The notes below the pieces were generated by a model. That model saw only the letters and a program-made list of their open reading frames with translations, searched no databases and had not been told where the DNA came from. Made by a program: the position numbers and the translations under genes. DNA of 64,000 nt. Origin: Orthonyx spaldingii. Taxonomy: Eukaryota > Chordata > Aves > Passeriformes > Orthonychidae. Where the stretch lies: NCBI GenBank assembly GCA_013397795.1, contig VZTJ01003576.1, positions 1 through 64,000 on the forward strand, given 5' to 3'. Shown here piece after piece: positions 1 to 12,855 of this stretch (the stretch's first letter is position 1; each line of letters starts with the position of its first letter).

Positions 1-892
1 CGAACTCAAACCACTACACCATACAAGATTATCAAATAATCTAGAAGACAATTACCCAGCTGCTTTTAACAGGGAACACAGGCTAAACATGTTCAGCCTA
101 TCACTTTTTTTCTGGGAGGTGCTAAACACACACAACTCTCTTGGCATTACAGATGAATCACCAGCTCTCTTCAAGCCAGACCTGAAGATAAAATCCACTT
201 ACCTTAGTCAACATTTATTAAGCCTCACTAGTCTTATTAAACATTCAGGTTTTCATATTTTGTTCAAGTAGATGCATTTATGTCAAACAGTTGTAGAGAC
301 ATTTTTTGGTTTTTATTTTTTCCTTCATCTGGTGGTTACAGCTAGCCAAAGCGAGCGGGCTGGCTGGCTGTACCTGGTCCTTTGATTTGGGTTATTTTTC
401 TGTGCAAGGAAAATAGAGTGTGGCTAGATCAAAACTGGAGTGCAGATGTATATATATAGTCTTGGCAGCCACCCTGAGTTTGTTCCACTCTAACTCAAAT
501 CACAATCTGGCTTGAGATTTCCAAATAGCAGAATGCCTTGTTCTTTCTTTTGGTTAAGTTCTGACTGACTTGTAAGGAAATGGGAAAAGGTGTGACAGTT
601 TCAGATGGGTCAAAACACAAGTAAGTACATTTTTGACTACAAAATTACGAAGTTCTTTTTCTTAAGTGTGCATTGTCTAAGACATTGTACTATTTACAGC
701 TCCAAGAAACACAATGGCCTTTTCATAATGCAAAAATAATCAGAGCTATTTGAAAAAGTCTTAGCTCACTGTTAATGCAATGGAGATAACAGGAGTTGCC
801 TCCTTAGCATGCTGAGAGAATTGAACAACCATTGATTTGTACCATACTGATTATGGAACCAGGTGTCTTGGAAGTGGTGAGAGACATTTGAG
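1..892. other. Intergenic DNA, no feature seen
   Basis: AT-rich flank. I see no splice-flanked conserved exon, RNA gene or clear repeat here. Confidence 0.6.
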
Positions 893-1426
893 TGCTGAGA
901 CATTTGATGTGACATTTGATGTGGCTGGTATCACTAGTTTGGAGGGCTGGGCAATGCTGGCATGGGGTTTCGTGGTATAAGTGGGCTGAGTGGTACTGGT
1001 GGACTGAGAGATATTGATGGATCAAGGGTTACTGGGGAGGGGGTGTGGTAGTGTGCCAACCACCAGGGACATCCTACTGGCTTGGCCACTCACCGCTCTG
1101 CATTCTACATGTCCCTCCCCTGTTCACCCAGGACTGGCCAGGTGTCACGGGCTCGTCATTAGTCTATTGGCTGGCCTCTCGCCCTGCCACCGGGGAGAGA
1201 GGGCATAAAGGAGAGAGGGGAGAAGGGGACGGGATCAGTCTGACCACGTTGTCCACTACACATCTGGTTATCCGTTTTTCCCTCCGTGAGGGAGAATAAA
1301 AGACTCTGATAAACGCAACTAGTACGACTGTCTTTACCTGTCTGGAGCAGCCACCGCCTGGCCCAGGATCGGAGCTCCCGGGGCAGGGAGCTTCGGGGGC
1401 TAGACTTGGTGGCCTGGAGGAGTCCA
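893..1426 (+). mobile_element. Solo endogenous retrovirus-type LTR, plus strand
   Basis: The core about 1044-1426 has LTR layout: a TATA-like CATAAAG at 1204-1210, a small hairpin CCCTC-GAGGG just before AATAAA at 1295-1300, then a GC-rich U5-like stretch with a second hairpin (AGCTCCC/GGGAGCT, 1373-1392). The outer ends are chosen because TG at 893 and CA at 1425-1426 are flanked by identical 5-bp TTGAG, as in an LTR target duplication. The 5' part contains repeated ACATTTGA motifs. No gag, pol or env frame is next to it. The boundaries are less sure than the core; the left end could be nearer 1044. Confidence 0.6.
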
Positions 1427-1431
1427 TTGAG

Positions 1432-3557
1432 GAAACAGGAAAGCTACAAGGGGGGACATGAAAAATGTGTGTGCCAAATAGAGATCACACAGAAAAGAAA
1501 CATAAACAAAAGAAACAGGGCACACAACAAAAATGACAGTTTTTGTAAAAGAGTGACTAGTAATAAAATCTTGCAAGTGATTCCTGTAAATCAATCTAGC
1601 CATTCTTTTTCTTCTTTCACAGATGTAATGCCACTTCTCTGGCATGGGATATTACATTTATCATACACAAACATTATGACAAAGCAACAATCATAACACT
1701 CTGTTACACCATGATTGTTCAGTCTTGGACACCAACTGTTTGCCTGTGTATTTCCCATGGGAAGACCTAACCTGTAGCTTCTAGGACTGAAAACCAGGTA
1801 AGAAAAAGCTGTAAGAAAAAGACCAAATAAAATTCTGGTCAATACTATGATTTGTAAACTTATTACTACCTTACATTGTTGTAAAGGATATAAGAATCTA
1901 AAACACAGAGCATACTTTATCATAAAACAGCTGAAGTTTCAGGTAAGTACACATATTTTTAAACCTTCCCCTCCCCCCTCCGAGAGAATAGTTTCCCTCT
2001 CATAAACTTATGTTTCAACATAACATTGAATTTACTAAGGTTGCATGTATATTAAGACTGTCAGATAAAGAGAATTCTGTGATCAATCTTAGTCTTAAAA
2101 TAATCTAAGTCCTATGATGGAATCATAATAGGAATGACTAAAATGATCTGGTTACATTTCTTAGTAAAAAACGTTTAGGAAAGCACTTCAACACATGAAG
2201 CTAAGTGGGTACTTAATATTTTCCTAACCTGGCAACTAAGCTCTGCAAGTGTCTCAAAGACCAATATTTTCTTACAGTCATATTGAAAAGAAACAAACAC
2301 ATGTGATTAACATTGCTTATTTTGTGTTAATTTTAGAGAACAACTAAACAATTTCCCTTGGAATGTATATTAAACCGTAGGTTCAAAATGTCTTCCAACA
2401 TCTTCCCTCAAGGTGAAAGTTCAACTAAAGTAATGCTACAATCAAGGTGCAGCTTGCATCATTTACTCATTAGTGGAATGCCTTGCCAAGATTAAAACAG
2501 CGAGTGGAATGTAGTTCCACAGGTCTCATTGGCACCTAACCTCTTTAGCTGTTATTCTACTCCTGGAAAACATTTGTCTCTCTCTTGTCGCTTAAAAAAA
2601 GTGTTTAGGAACTGTTCAGAATAAAAATACAAAGACCTAAACTCCAACATGCATAAAAGAACAGACATATTTAAAAAACCCCGAATTTTAAATACTTAAT
2701 ACTGAAAAAAATGTCCTTGAGAAAAGAGAATTATTTGTCTGAGAAGGAGTTGATATGAGACATGAGCATAATATAAATAATATTTATATATTATTTAACT
2801 AAAATTTCTTCAAGCTAAAAATTTCAATGCAATGGTTTTTGTATATGTAGGAATTTTAGAAAAAGAAAAAAGTAGAGCTGTTTACCTCTGCATTATTTAT
2901 ATAGTACCTCTTTTCTACAGTATTGTTTTATATGTAGAATAGCTTTATTTTACACCATTCAGATATCTGGTATTAATTGTGCTTTGTTGGATTGCCAAAA
3001 ACTAAAAGGAAGAAAAAATAATTTAGTTCCACACTGAAGTTGGTACTCAATTTCTGCTTTTTCTTGTGTAACACCTAATATGCTTCTACAGAATGCTTTT
3101 CCTCCAAGTATGATTTAAAATGCCAGAAGGCATGTTTTTGTTTCAAGCATAAAGTCTGTCCTAAGAATAAGTAACACTTCTTTCAATGTAGATATGAACA
3201 CAAAAATAATGAAGAATGAATAGATCAGTAAGAGAACGTAAGTCTTCAGAAAGGACCTGGCAGAATCTGTGTTTCTGAGACAATAAATGTTAAAACTGCT
3301 GAAATCACCCTGTATGATCCCCTTAATTGCTGTGTTTGGGCTCTCCGGTACAAGAAAGAAAATGGCATTTAGGAGGGTGTCCAGTAATGGAAGTGGTCAG
3401 GGATGTGCAGCATATGACAGCCAATGTGAAACTGAGGGAACCTGGAGAAGAAAAGGGGGATCTTTTTGCAGTCTTCACCTTCCTGATGGCACACAGCATA
3501 AGGACAAATGCTGACAATCACAATTTGCAACAAAGGAATTTCTGAGTAGGGAAAAGA
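1432..3557. other. Intergenic DNA, no feature seen
   Basis: AT-rich sequence with scattered A/T tracts. No supported gene or mobile element. Confidence 0.6.
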
Positions 3558-3590
3558 ATTTATTTATTTATTTAGTTAGTTAGTTAGTTA
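3558..3590 (+). repeat. Tetranucleotide microsatellite (TTTA)n(GTTA)n
   Basis: About four TTTA units followed directly by four GTTA units, just upstream of a CR1 fragment. It probably arose from an A/T-rich tract by slippage. Confidence 0.85.
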
Positions 3591-3600
3591 TCTATTGTAC

Positions 3601-3789
3601 CATGAGGATACTTAGACACTGGAACAAGGACCCAAAGAATTGTGAAATCTTCAGCCTTGGAAATATTCAAGCTTAACAGGACAGGAGCCTGAACAACCTG
3701 CTCAAGATGACCCTGCTTTAAGCAGGGGTTTGGGCTAGATAGCCTCCAGGGATCCCTTTCAACTCAAAGTATTCTGCAATTCTATGAAT
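3601..3789 (+). mobile_element. CR1 LINE 3' fragment, plus strand
   Basis: Diverged copy of the CR1 3' region. It reads GACACTGGAACAAGGACCCA, then GAAATCTTCAGCCTTGGAAATAT, GGGCTAGATAGCCTCCAGGGATCCCTTTCAACTCAA split over the block, and ends in a TTCTATGAAT tail as avian CR1 elements do. Only the non-coding end is kept. Confidence 0.75.
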
Positions 3790-6700
3790 ATTTTTTGATA
3801 TATCCTAAGGTCCCAGTCTTAATAATATTGCATTGATGCAGTCCAAATCTGCAACACTGCAAATCCAATTGGATGAACTGCTGTGTGTCTGGCTTAACTC
3901 TTTTCAAATTACACCATTTGATTTAATTAAAGAATTTCTTCTGCCTGGAATCCGTGCTTTGTTTGGGGTGGATCATCACAATGCTGCCTTAGATGTTGTT
4001 ACCTACAACTTTTTCACCAAGGTGTGAAGGAGAAGTGCCAGTAAGGTGTAAAAATAACCATGGAAAGACCGTCCGAACTCTTCTGTTAGGTTGGGAGTGG
4101 AAACAGGGGTTTCACCTGCCTGTAAAATACTATCCTACCCTTAAATCTATTTTAGTCAGGGCCTGGTTAGTCTCTTCTCAGCCCTAGTCTGTATGTAAGT
4201 GGTAAGATTTAAAGACGCACCACACAATGCAAAGTCTGGCATTCACACTCATACAGGGAATTGTGGATTCTGGCCTTCACCACTGTAAGTTTAGTCTCAA
4301 TTACCATGACAATATCCCATCACAGACAAGCAAGTAAACTGAACTGAATACTACACAGTCTTAATCAAGAAAGATCTCAGACAAGCAAGTTTTGCAATTA
4401 AATTTTCACAGATTTTATTTTTCATAATATCAAGGCTGAATGCAGTGTTGTGGGTATTCTGATAAAAAAATAGGGGGTCAATGTAGTAAAAAGACTATTT
4501 TGTTTGTGATTTTCAGACTAAAATTCCTAATCTGATTGTATCAAAAATAGAGTGTGAGCAGGGCTAAAATGTACTTTTTCAAGAAGAACCCAATCCGGAC
4601 AAAATGGGTCTACATTAGAGCTGCCCTTGTCACCCCAACCCCTTATCCATAATGCCACTACCTTTGCACTGGAACTGGAGGTCCTCTGCATGACAGGAAT
4701 TTGGTGCAGAGATGAGTCAATGTAACACTGATGTTATTTAATAAAAACACCCCAAACCCCTAAATCTCAAAATGTTTTCTGGCGGCTCAACCAGCTGCAT
4801 GGGTAATCTCCGCAGGGTTAGAGGAATACAAGAGAAGGAGCAGGACCACACAGGCAGAGGTGAATCAGCACGGTGATCCAGAAAAGGAAAGACAGTTCCA
4901 CCTGGAAGGTATGGCCCCCAACACCCCATACCAGCACAGGGCAGGTATCCAGTGCTGAAGGCTTGAAGGAAATGGTGGACGCAACACACACTGGATTATG
5001 AGGTCCCAGGCCTATAGTCCAGGCCAGAATAATAACCATGTGTGCCTTTCCCACTCTGACAGAAATGCAGCCAAGTACACCCACATGATCCCCAAACATT
5101 TGTATTGCCAGGAGTTGCTCTGTGCAAAACAAAACAAAAAGTCGTCACAAACTTTGGGAATTTTCATTGGACTATAGTTCCTAAATAATGTGGAAAACTT
5201 TCAGATAGGGTTGTACCCATCTTTATAGACGAAACTCTAGGCAATTTATTGGGTCTTTTCAAATATTATTTTCATAGTCATCAGTATGATCAACTAAAAA
5301 ACTCCCAAACTATTCCATATAGTCCAAAGAGCAGAAGATGACTGTTAAAGGGGCCTTATTGTACCTGCAGCTGCAGAGTCAGAGGTATTAGGTGTTATTC
5401 CATAAAACCACTGTGAGAATACAATTCTTATAAGAGAAAGAAATCTGTCAGAGGGTTGAAGAACATCTTCTTTCATTTCAGGGACAGAGAGGTCTGATTT
5501 AAAAAAATCCTTCAACATGTGCTAAATAGGTTTAAATTTTGATGGTTCTTGGACTTTATTGTGTCTGCCTTTCTGAGACTGAGCTCATGGTTTGAAGCTG
5601 TAATCTCCAGTTGTCCCACTAGCTCTTTCAATATCATATATGTTGTGTCAGTGCTGGAAGGTTAAAGATTTGATGGAGCTGTGTTTTTACTGGTTGCAAA
5701 ACCAGTGTCCTTTGAGATTTTGCTAGTTATTACTGAAAGTAACATCCACATTGGTTTATTTAGGCCTTGGAAACACTAAATTTGCAACAGAACCCCACTT
5801 TTTTTGTCTGGGTACAGCTCCAAGCAGGGAGTTGCATTTCAGGTGAATGGGAAGTGAGGATGGTGTGTGAGATCAGAATTACAGATGCATAGACTTGTGT
5901 GACCTCATATTGATGGCCTCCAAAATGCATCTGTCTTACTACTTCTGTTGGCTCTGGTGATTTTCAATGACAATCAAATACCTACACTTCATTCTTGATA
6001 TTTTATCATGAATAAACCTCACCATGTTTGAAAATTCTCACCCCCCTCACTCAGTTGCTTTTGCTTAGCAGATACCTTTTTTGACATTGCAATGTGAAAA
6101 CACATCATTCTTCATATTTCCTTCTTGGTAGAGATAGCAGAACCACCCCTGCACCACAGAATATGGCAGTGCAGCCATAAGGTGTGTTTTTGCACTGAAT
6201 ATCTTACTGTGATGTTTCTCAGATTAAATTTTTTTAGAGAATTTTAGACAATATTAGAATATATTTTTTTAAGTGGTGATTTCCTTCATCTGCAAATCTT
6301 TGTTGTTGTTGTTGCTGTTGTTGTTGTTGGGGTTTTTTTGTTTGTTTTAAGATACAGGATGGCAAGGAATCTTTTGGCTATCAGGGATAATGCCCTGATG
6401 CCAGGTAGTTAATTTCTCATTTCTGCTACTCCTATGGAAAATCTGTTCCAGGCCATGCTGGTCCTAATAGACCCAGCTGTATTGTAAATATTAGTAAGCA
6501 ACCATCTTCTCATTTTCAGCCTAAACCTAATAATATTTCATATGTGCGTATTTGTTCTGGTACTAATATTGTCTTTTATCTAAAGAGGTTTCTTTGTAGG
6601 TTTTGCTCAGTGCATTTTTTACTGTGTTCCCATCTCCTCTCAGTGTCCTTTGCTAGACCAGTTTTTGGTCTCCTACACATTCTTTTGCATCTTTCTGCAT

Positions 6701-9219
6701 ATTTGTCTTGAATCTGAGTAACCAGCAGAGACCCTGTCTTTCATTAAAAGTTTCCCCAGGACTTTGTACAGTGTAACACATCTCTGTCTTGATTCCATCA
6801 TTCTGTGATTACATTTGCCCTTTGTGCAGCTATTAGGCCTTTCCAGCTCATGGCCATCCCAGGAACAGCAAGTATTTCTTTGCCTTAGTTCCTAATGATT
6901 TCCAAATAATGAGCTATGAATCTTTGTTACTAGTTTCCCAATAAATGACACTGTGTTCCGTAGTGATAAATTTAATGTCAGTCCCAATGCTGCACAGTTC
7001 TTCCAAATAGTGTTCAGACATTTTTAACCAACTTCTAACTAGGAAAAATAAGAAAATAATGACACAGCAGAGAAAAATTACCTTACATCTTGTTTTATTG
7101 TTCCAGTTGTTTATTCTTATTTCACTCATTACTTTGACATTTGTTTCCTTCATTTATTTTTCTAAGAGAAAAGTGATTATGTTGAAGACATGGTATAAGA
7201 CAATGAAAAATTTGAAATGTGAAAACATGCAGTTATTGAATTAAAAAATAAACAACATTTATTATTTCATAATAAAACAGGAGCTTTTACTGAAGAAATG
7301 CTATCTGAAAAATCATATTGGTATCTTCCCAGAAAAGGCTTAATCAAGGAAAAATCACTCTATTATTGTAAGAATTTAATATATTAAACAAAATAAATAT
7401 CTTTAGAAATTACAATTCTCATATATAGCATGGATAAAAGCATAGAAAAAACCCTCCCGAAACGCTGTGAAGGAAAGCATAATCTGACCATGAAGGACAT
7501 CTAGTGGCACATATAATTCCAATCAAAAAACCCCTGACATTATGCTTGCCCAGCATTTTAGAAGGAATCACTTCTGCTGTTTCAGATTTTGACTTCAATT
7601 AATGTAATATTTTTTGTCTTTCCTTTGGCTGACACAGATGCAAAAATATGATTTTGTTACAGTAATGTACAACAAAGTGTCTAGCTGTACAATGGCTTTC
7701 CCCTGTACTTGTTATCATTGTTATCCACTTTTATCATATATTCAAACTTACGATTTTCTCAGCAGCAGGAACAGCCTGATAGGACACACTGAAATTGAAA
7801 CTGTTTAGCAAAAAGGATTTGAAAGCAGGTGAGGATACCAGAACTATGTCTGTGTCTTATTTGTTATGGCTGTACTGATTCTTTTATTTGTCCTCAGCTC
7901 AAAAGTATTTTTTTAAATAAGCAGCAAAACCAGCTGTGCTGGTACTTTTGAGTTAACCTTCACCCATTCTAGAAGATATCCCACTATAAGAAATATTTGG
8001 ATTCTTAGTTCCTTTCAGTCACACTTCAAAATAGTTTGATACTTTAGACACAACTTTTGAATACAAATAATTATTTTTTAAAGAATTCTATAAATGTTGC
8101 TAAAAATTCTTGGTCAAAAAAGAGGTATATACTTATCAGTTAGTCTAGGTGCTTCCAAATACATCCTGCCTGCAGATAAAATAGAGTCATTCCCAAGGAC
8201 TTCACTCATCTGGGAAAAGACACACACCCCAGGCAGATGGATATCTTCACTGGCACGAGGCAAACTCAGGGGCTGACAAAGATGCAGAAACGTACAGCCA
8301 CAATCACACATGAGATGGGCCCTGAATGGTAGTAAAGCAGGCACCTGAAGCAGGAGTAGCTGAACACGAAGTCATGTTTAGACATGTCAGATATCTCTGC
8401 ATTCATGGCCATGTTGTCCACAAGCGATAAAAATTTCCTGAGACAGCGAAGTTTATTATACTTTGCAATGAACTTAGTCCCCAAAGTCTAACAAAGGGCA
8501 CTTTTAACAGTTGTTGTTGTTGTTTTTCTTCTTTAATTTTTTGTTGTTGTTAAAATGTAAATAAAAAAGAGATCCCTGCCTGTTTAAACTTTTTATTTTG
8601 TTTCATATCTTCAGTTCATACATACCCGTCTGGCACTGCAGTCTTTCTGCACCTGAGCAGCTCTGGTGTAAAGCTCTGGCTTGGCAGTGCCTTTCTGGTG
8701 TGAGGCTGCTGCAGCCTACCTGTAGCAAGGAATTCCAAGACCTGAGCTTAAATGGAGACAAAGAGCACCAAAGACATGATTCCCCATCTTTGGAAAACTG
8801 GCAGCATGTTGCAGACATAGGATGAATAAAATTAAATGAGAGGATAATAGCACCACAGTTGTGGAACTCAGATATGACTAAATATACAGGGTCTGATAGG
8901 TCTGCTTCTTTTAAACTTTTTGTTAATTTATGTTGTGAAGAATTGTGACCAGCATAACCTGATTCATAACTATCATAACACTGAGACTAATCTTGACAGA
9001 CTGATTTCTTGCAGGAGTCACAGCAGGATTTTTATTGGATTAGGAATTCAAAATTAAAATATCAATAAACTATTCTGTTATACAAGTGAAGGAAATATAC
9101 ATAAAATCTCAAAGTAATAAATAAATGGGTATGTATATTATAAATACAGACATATATTTATTAATGCTTTTAAAACATATAATTATACAGCTTTTCTTTC
9201 ATAGGGACCTTTAACATTA
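3790..9219. other. Intergenic DNA with simple repeats only
   Basis: AT-rich, with the TTG microsatellite at 6300 and short TTG/T tracts near 8506-8552. A hydrophobic minus-strand frame at 4818-5132 is noted in the findings but is not supported as a gene. Confidence 0.6.
6300..6330 (+). repeat. (TTG)n microsatellite
   Basis: About ten TTG-type units with one GCTG interruption, followed by a short T-run. Simple repeat only. Confidence 0.85.
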
Positions 9220-9330
9220 CACCATCACAGAGTCGAAGAGGGTGTTTGGTGTCCAATCCTCTCCCACGTAGCCAGTTCCTTGGTGGTTACTTGAGCCTGG
9301 GCTGTTGGGGAAGGGGGAGACTAAAATTCA
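9220..9330 (-). mobile_element. Possible degenerate CR1 3' end, minus strand
   Basis: Plus-strand text CATCACAGAGTCGAAGAGGG followed by TGTCCAATCCTCTCCCA resembles the reverse complement of a CR1 tail (TCACAGAATC...GTCCAACCCCCTGCCA). It is heavily diverged, so the call is tentative. Confidence 0.35.
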
Positions 9331-9939
9331 CCTTCATTCATGACAGGTACATGAAATTGTAAAGATAACCTGAAAATGGCAGAGTAATGCCTCTTTGACT
9401 CTCCTAAATCTAATCCTACGAGGATGAATTTGCATAGTGGCAAAGGGAGATAAACACAATTTGAATGAAAGAACCGTGACAGAGAAAACCACATCTGAAA
9501 AAAACGTTATGGTGTTGCAGGGAGGAAGATTAAATCGTGGTGCTCTGCAGAGAACAGGTGAGGGTAGAGACCAACAATGTCTTGTGGCAGAAAATCCTTT
9601 CTGCCAGCACAGCCATGACAGTGACAAATATTTGCACCAATGAGGGCAGAAGATTGCTCTTCCTGGAGACACCTCTGGGGTTCTATTCCATCATCTCTGA
9701 CACATGCAGAGCATCATTAAAAATGTTGTTAAAAAACCCACCAAGGTATGCAAAATGTCGCCAGGTTCTCCAGGTGAGTTGCCCTGAGATGTGGGTGAAG
9801 ACAAACAGGATGTTAAAAATCCACAGGCATGGGAAAGCAGCAGCAAAGAAGTGGGAGTTGAAACTTTAGAAGAGCTCGAGGCTGCACAGAAAGCTGCGAG
9901 AAGTTAAACTTTAAGGGTTTACAGTAACTTTTACTCCTG
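9331..9939. other. Upstream flank of the SLC35F2 CpG island
   Basis: AT-rich sequence leading into the CpG island. No divergent gene was recognised; in particular no small-GTPase (RAB39A-like) P-loop or DTAGQE motif on either strand. Confidence 0.6.
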
Positions 9940-10940
9940 TAACTGGCAGATGCGCCTGAACTGCCTGCGCACCACGCCAGCTGCGGCCAGGCCCCCACAT
10001 GCCTGAAGGGGCTGGGGGCAAAGTAGCCCTGCAGGGACCCGCACCGGGGCACCAGGCTGGGCTGCTGCCAGAGAGCCCCGCGGGAGAGCGGGAACACGAG
10101 CCTAGGGTTGGCGCTGCTAGAGCCCCCCGTAATTCCTCCCACCTGCACCCAGCGCTCGAAGGAAACTGTAGGACCGGAGCGCGCCCAGGGGAAGCAACAC
10201 AAGCAGAGCTCTGACCCCACGCCCCAGGACGAGCCATGCCCCTCCCGGGGGCGGCCCCTCGGCGGGCACAAAGCCGGGCTCGGCCGCTGTTCGCGGAGCA
10301 GTGTGTCGCTGTCCCGGTGGTGCTGCTCATCTCTTCGGTCCGCAGGGCGCTATCTGCCGCCTCCGCCAGTGCTCGCCCTCCATTCCTCCCTGCCCGCTCC
10401 TGGCGGGCGCGGGGCCGGGGCAGCGCCGCGCCATGGAGGAGGCGGCCGCTGCTGCCGGCGCACCGCCGCCCGGGGCTGCTACTGCTGCTGGGGCCGAGCC
10501 ATCGCCCGGGACTGGGGTCGCCTCTCTGCGCCGGCTGCTGGCGCTGCTCGGGGCCAAGCTCTGCACCTGGTGAGTCCCCGGCCTCCACGTGGAGCCGCGC
10601 CGCGCCGGCCTTCCCGCCCGCCGCTTCCGGGCCGCCCGCCGGAGCGGGGGAAGGAAAGGCGAGAGGAAAGGGGAAGCGTCAGTGCTGCTCTCGGCGCCTT
10701 GGCCGACAGCGCCAAGATCGGGATGCGGAGCCGCCGCGATGCGGGCCCCGGGTTACAGCCGGGGTGGCGCGGGGCTGAGCAGAGCCCGGGCCCTTCGGCC
10801 GGCCTGGCACCGGAGAGCCCGGCGGCGCTCCGGCCGCTGCCCCGGGAGCGGGCGCGCTGATGCTGCTCCGGGAGCGCCGCCGAGCTGCAGCCTGCGGGTG
10901 CTCCGGGGCGAGAGCGCGGAGGGTCGCCTCGGCTGAGTGT
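9940..10940 (+). promoter_or_regulatory. SLC35F2: CpG island promoter of SLC35F2 with 5' UTR
   Basis: A sharply GC- and CpG-rich block in otherwise AT-rich DNA that spans exon 1 and the start of intron 1. It contains an Sp1-type GGGGCGG at 10247-10253 and no good TATA box close to exon 1, as expected for a broad CpG-island start. The transcription start probably lies between about 10,230 and 10,400, but I cannot fix it. An ATG at 10236 opens an out-of-frame reading frame to 10778, which would be an overlapping upstream ORF only if transcription starts before it. Several GC-rich frames on both strands here are composition artefacts. Confidence 0.85.
10433..10569 (+). CDS. SLC35F2: SLC35F2 coding exon 1
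   Basis: Start exon, residues 1-45 plus two bases of Trp46. The ATG lies in GCCGCGCCATGG, a strong initiation context, and is the first in-frame ATG. The reading frame stays open upstream to at least 10301 but without an ATG. The encoded N-terminus is a low-complexity Ala/Pro/Gly stretch followed by SLRRLLALLGAKLCTW, which aligns with the cytoplasmic LLRR...KLFTW end of the human N-terminus. The donor is CTG|GTGAGT. The exon sits inside the CpG island, so its base composition is far more GC rich than the other exons. Confidence 0.92.
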
Positions 10941-12821
10941 GGAATTAGCTAGTGACGTGTTTGACTCTGTTAAAGTAGGACTGCGCTCTCACACAGAAGC
11001 ATATGCATTCGACTCTTTTTTTTGTTTTGTTTTCCTTTTTTTTTTTTTCCCCATGCACTTTATCTGTTTTGTAGTCTTCGATCAGCATTGTTGTGAGGGA
11101 TAGGTCATGGGAGGTAGGGAAGGTACTAGAACAAAATAGCTGAAATGAAGCATGGAGTCCAGAAAGACCAGTATTCCCGTTTCCTCTTTCCGTGAATCAG
11201 CTTAGGAGAGAGACCCGTTCAGGTATATCTCTTGAAGTATGAGCACTAGTTAAGCATGGAACACCTGTGGAAAAAAATCTGCCAAGCTGTGCAGACAGGC
11301 TGGTACTTGAGAAGCACTACCTTCCAGGAGAGCAGGACTACATCGTCAGACTTCTAGGCCATCCACTTACAGCTTCACTTGCGCCCTGGGAGGAAAAACA
11401 GTCCTTGTTTAAAAGGCTTTTTTTAAGCCATAGGTTTGGTCACTAATAATTATTGCATCAAATTTGTCAGCCAAGGATGTGCTGGCTTTCCTGCCAGCCT
11501 CGTTCTCAGTCTCAAACTGGAGTCTGGCACCTGGACTATGTGATGGTGTGTGCTGGCCAAGCACATTTTCTCTCTTGGTTTTATGTTTTTCTCTTGTCAC
11601 TCTTCTTGCCTGTCAGGAGAGACCCAGAAGGCAAGGCAGAAACTTGTTGAGCTGTTCAGTAACCTCACCTATGCCAATAGCTTTGCCAAAGTGAGTCCAT
11701 GGAAGGTACTTGAAAGAAAATCAAGAGCTTTCACTCTTTCACTCACAATTTCACAAAGTGTTATCTTTTTTACCCGTTTTGATATTTTTTAAATTTTTTT
11801 TCCCCCAGGTGATAGCAGGCTCAGCCACTTCACTTTTATTAGAGGCCCTTCTGAGTTGTAGGAAGGTTTCATACTTGTATGTAATAAACTAGGCTGGGTA
11901 TGGGTTTTGTTTTTGGTTTCTTTTTCTGCTTTGTTTTTTGGTGTTTTTTTTTTTTAAGTAGAATCATTAGAAAATATATTTCTGGTCCTTTTCTGTTTCT
12001 TGCCCTTTACAAATTAAATTGACCTCAGTTTCAAAGCAGAACATGGACAAACTGACTTCTGATGATGCTAGTTCTTAAAAATATGTTCTATTGTTCTTAG
12101 TTAATTACTAATTATGTTGCCATATGGGTGCAGTCTGAACCTGCATTTTCCTTTAATTGCTAGCATGAAAAAGTGAGATTATTGAAACTAAAAGGTCACT
12201 TCTCCCCCTGTTTAGGAAGGGTTCAGTAGTTAAACTAAGTGCAAGTAAACTCTCTATGTGAGCAGTGTTGCCAGGCTTTGCCATGTTAGTATTAGATTGA
12301 TGGCATAAATAAAATTTATATTTGAAAAGCTGTATTTATTTCATTAAAAATTTCACATTAAAATTACAGGATTTAGTAAACTAATTGCCAGTAAAATTGT
12401 TAGCTGTGGTCTTACTAAATTTTCTTTAACTTCCTCTGATACAAACTCTGATTGTATTTTAGTATCTTGGTATATTTTTTATTCTGCATTTCATGTGGAG
12501 CCAAGGAAGGCCGGCCTGGGTTTCTCATGGTGTTCAGAGCTGCACATTCTTCACTGTTCAATTTAGGCCAATTTGTGGCAAACTTTCATGCTCTAAAAAG
12601 TCCCAAAATGACTTTAGTTTTGCTCAAAGCCATAGATAGAGCTAGCTAAGGTAGGGTGGCTGAAGGGAGGGGAGGAGTAATTACTTAGTAGCTTGCTCCC
12701 AAGCATTAAAAGCCAACACCAAGCCCCCCCGCAACTATAAAACTAAAAGGCATTTTCAGGCCACTTACCTTGTATCATCTGAGACTTCAAAGTGAATTAG
12801 TCCTTTCCAATGCATTAATAC

Positions 12822-12855
<34 letters not shown>

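Noticed and set aside
9911..10588. 225-codon minus-strand frame over the promoter, considered as a divergent gene
   Set aside because: The translation is Gly/Ala/Pro/Arg-rich noise typical of CpG islands. There are no GTPase motifs as expected for the human upstream neighbour RAB39A, which is distant in human anyway.
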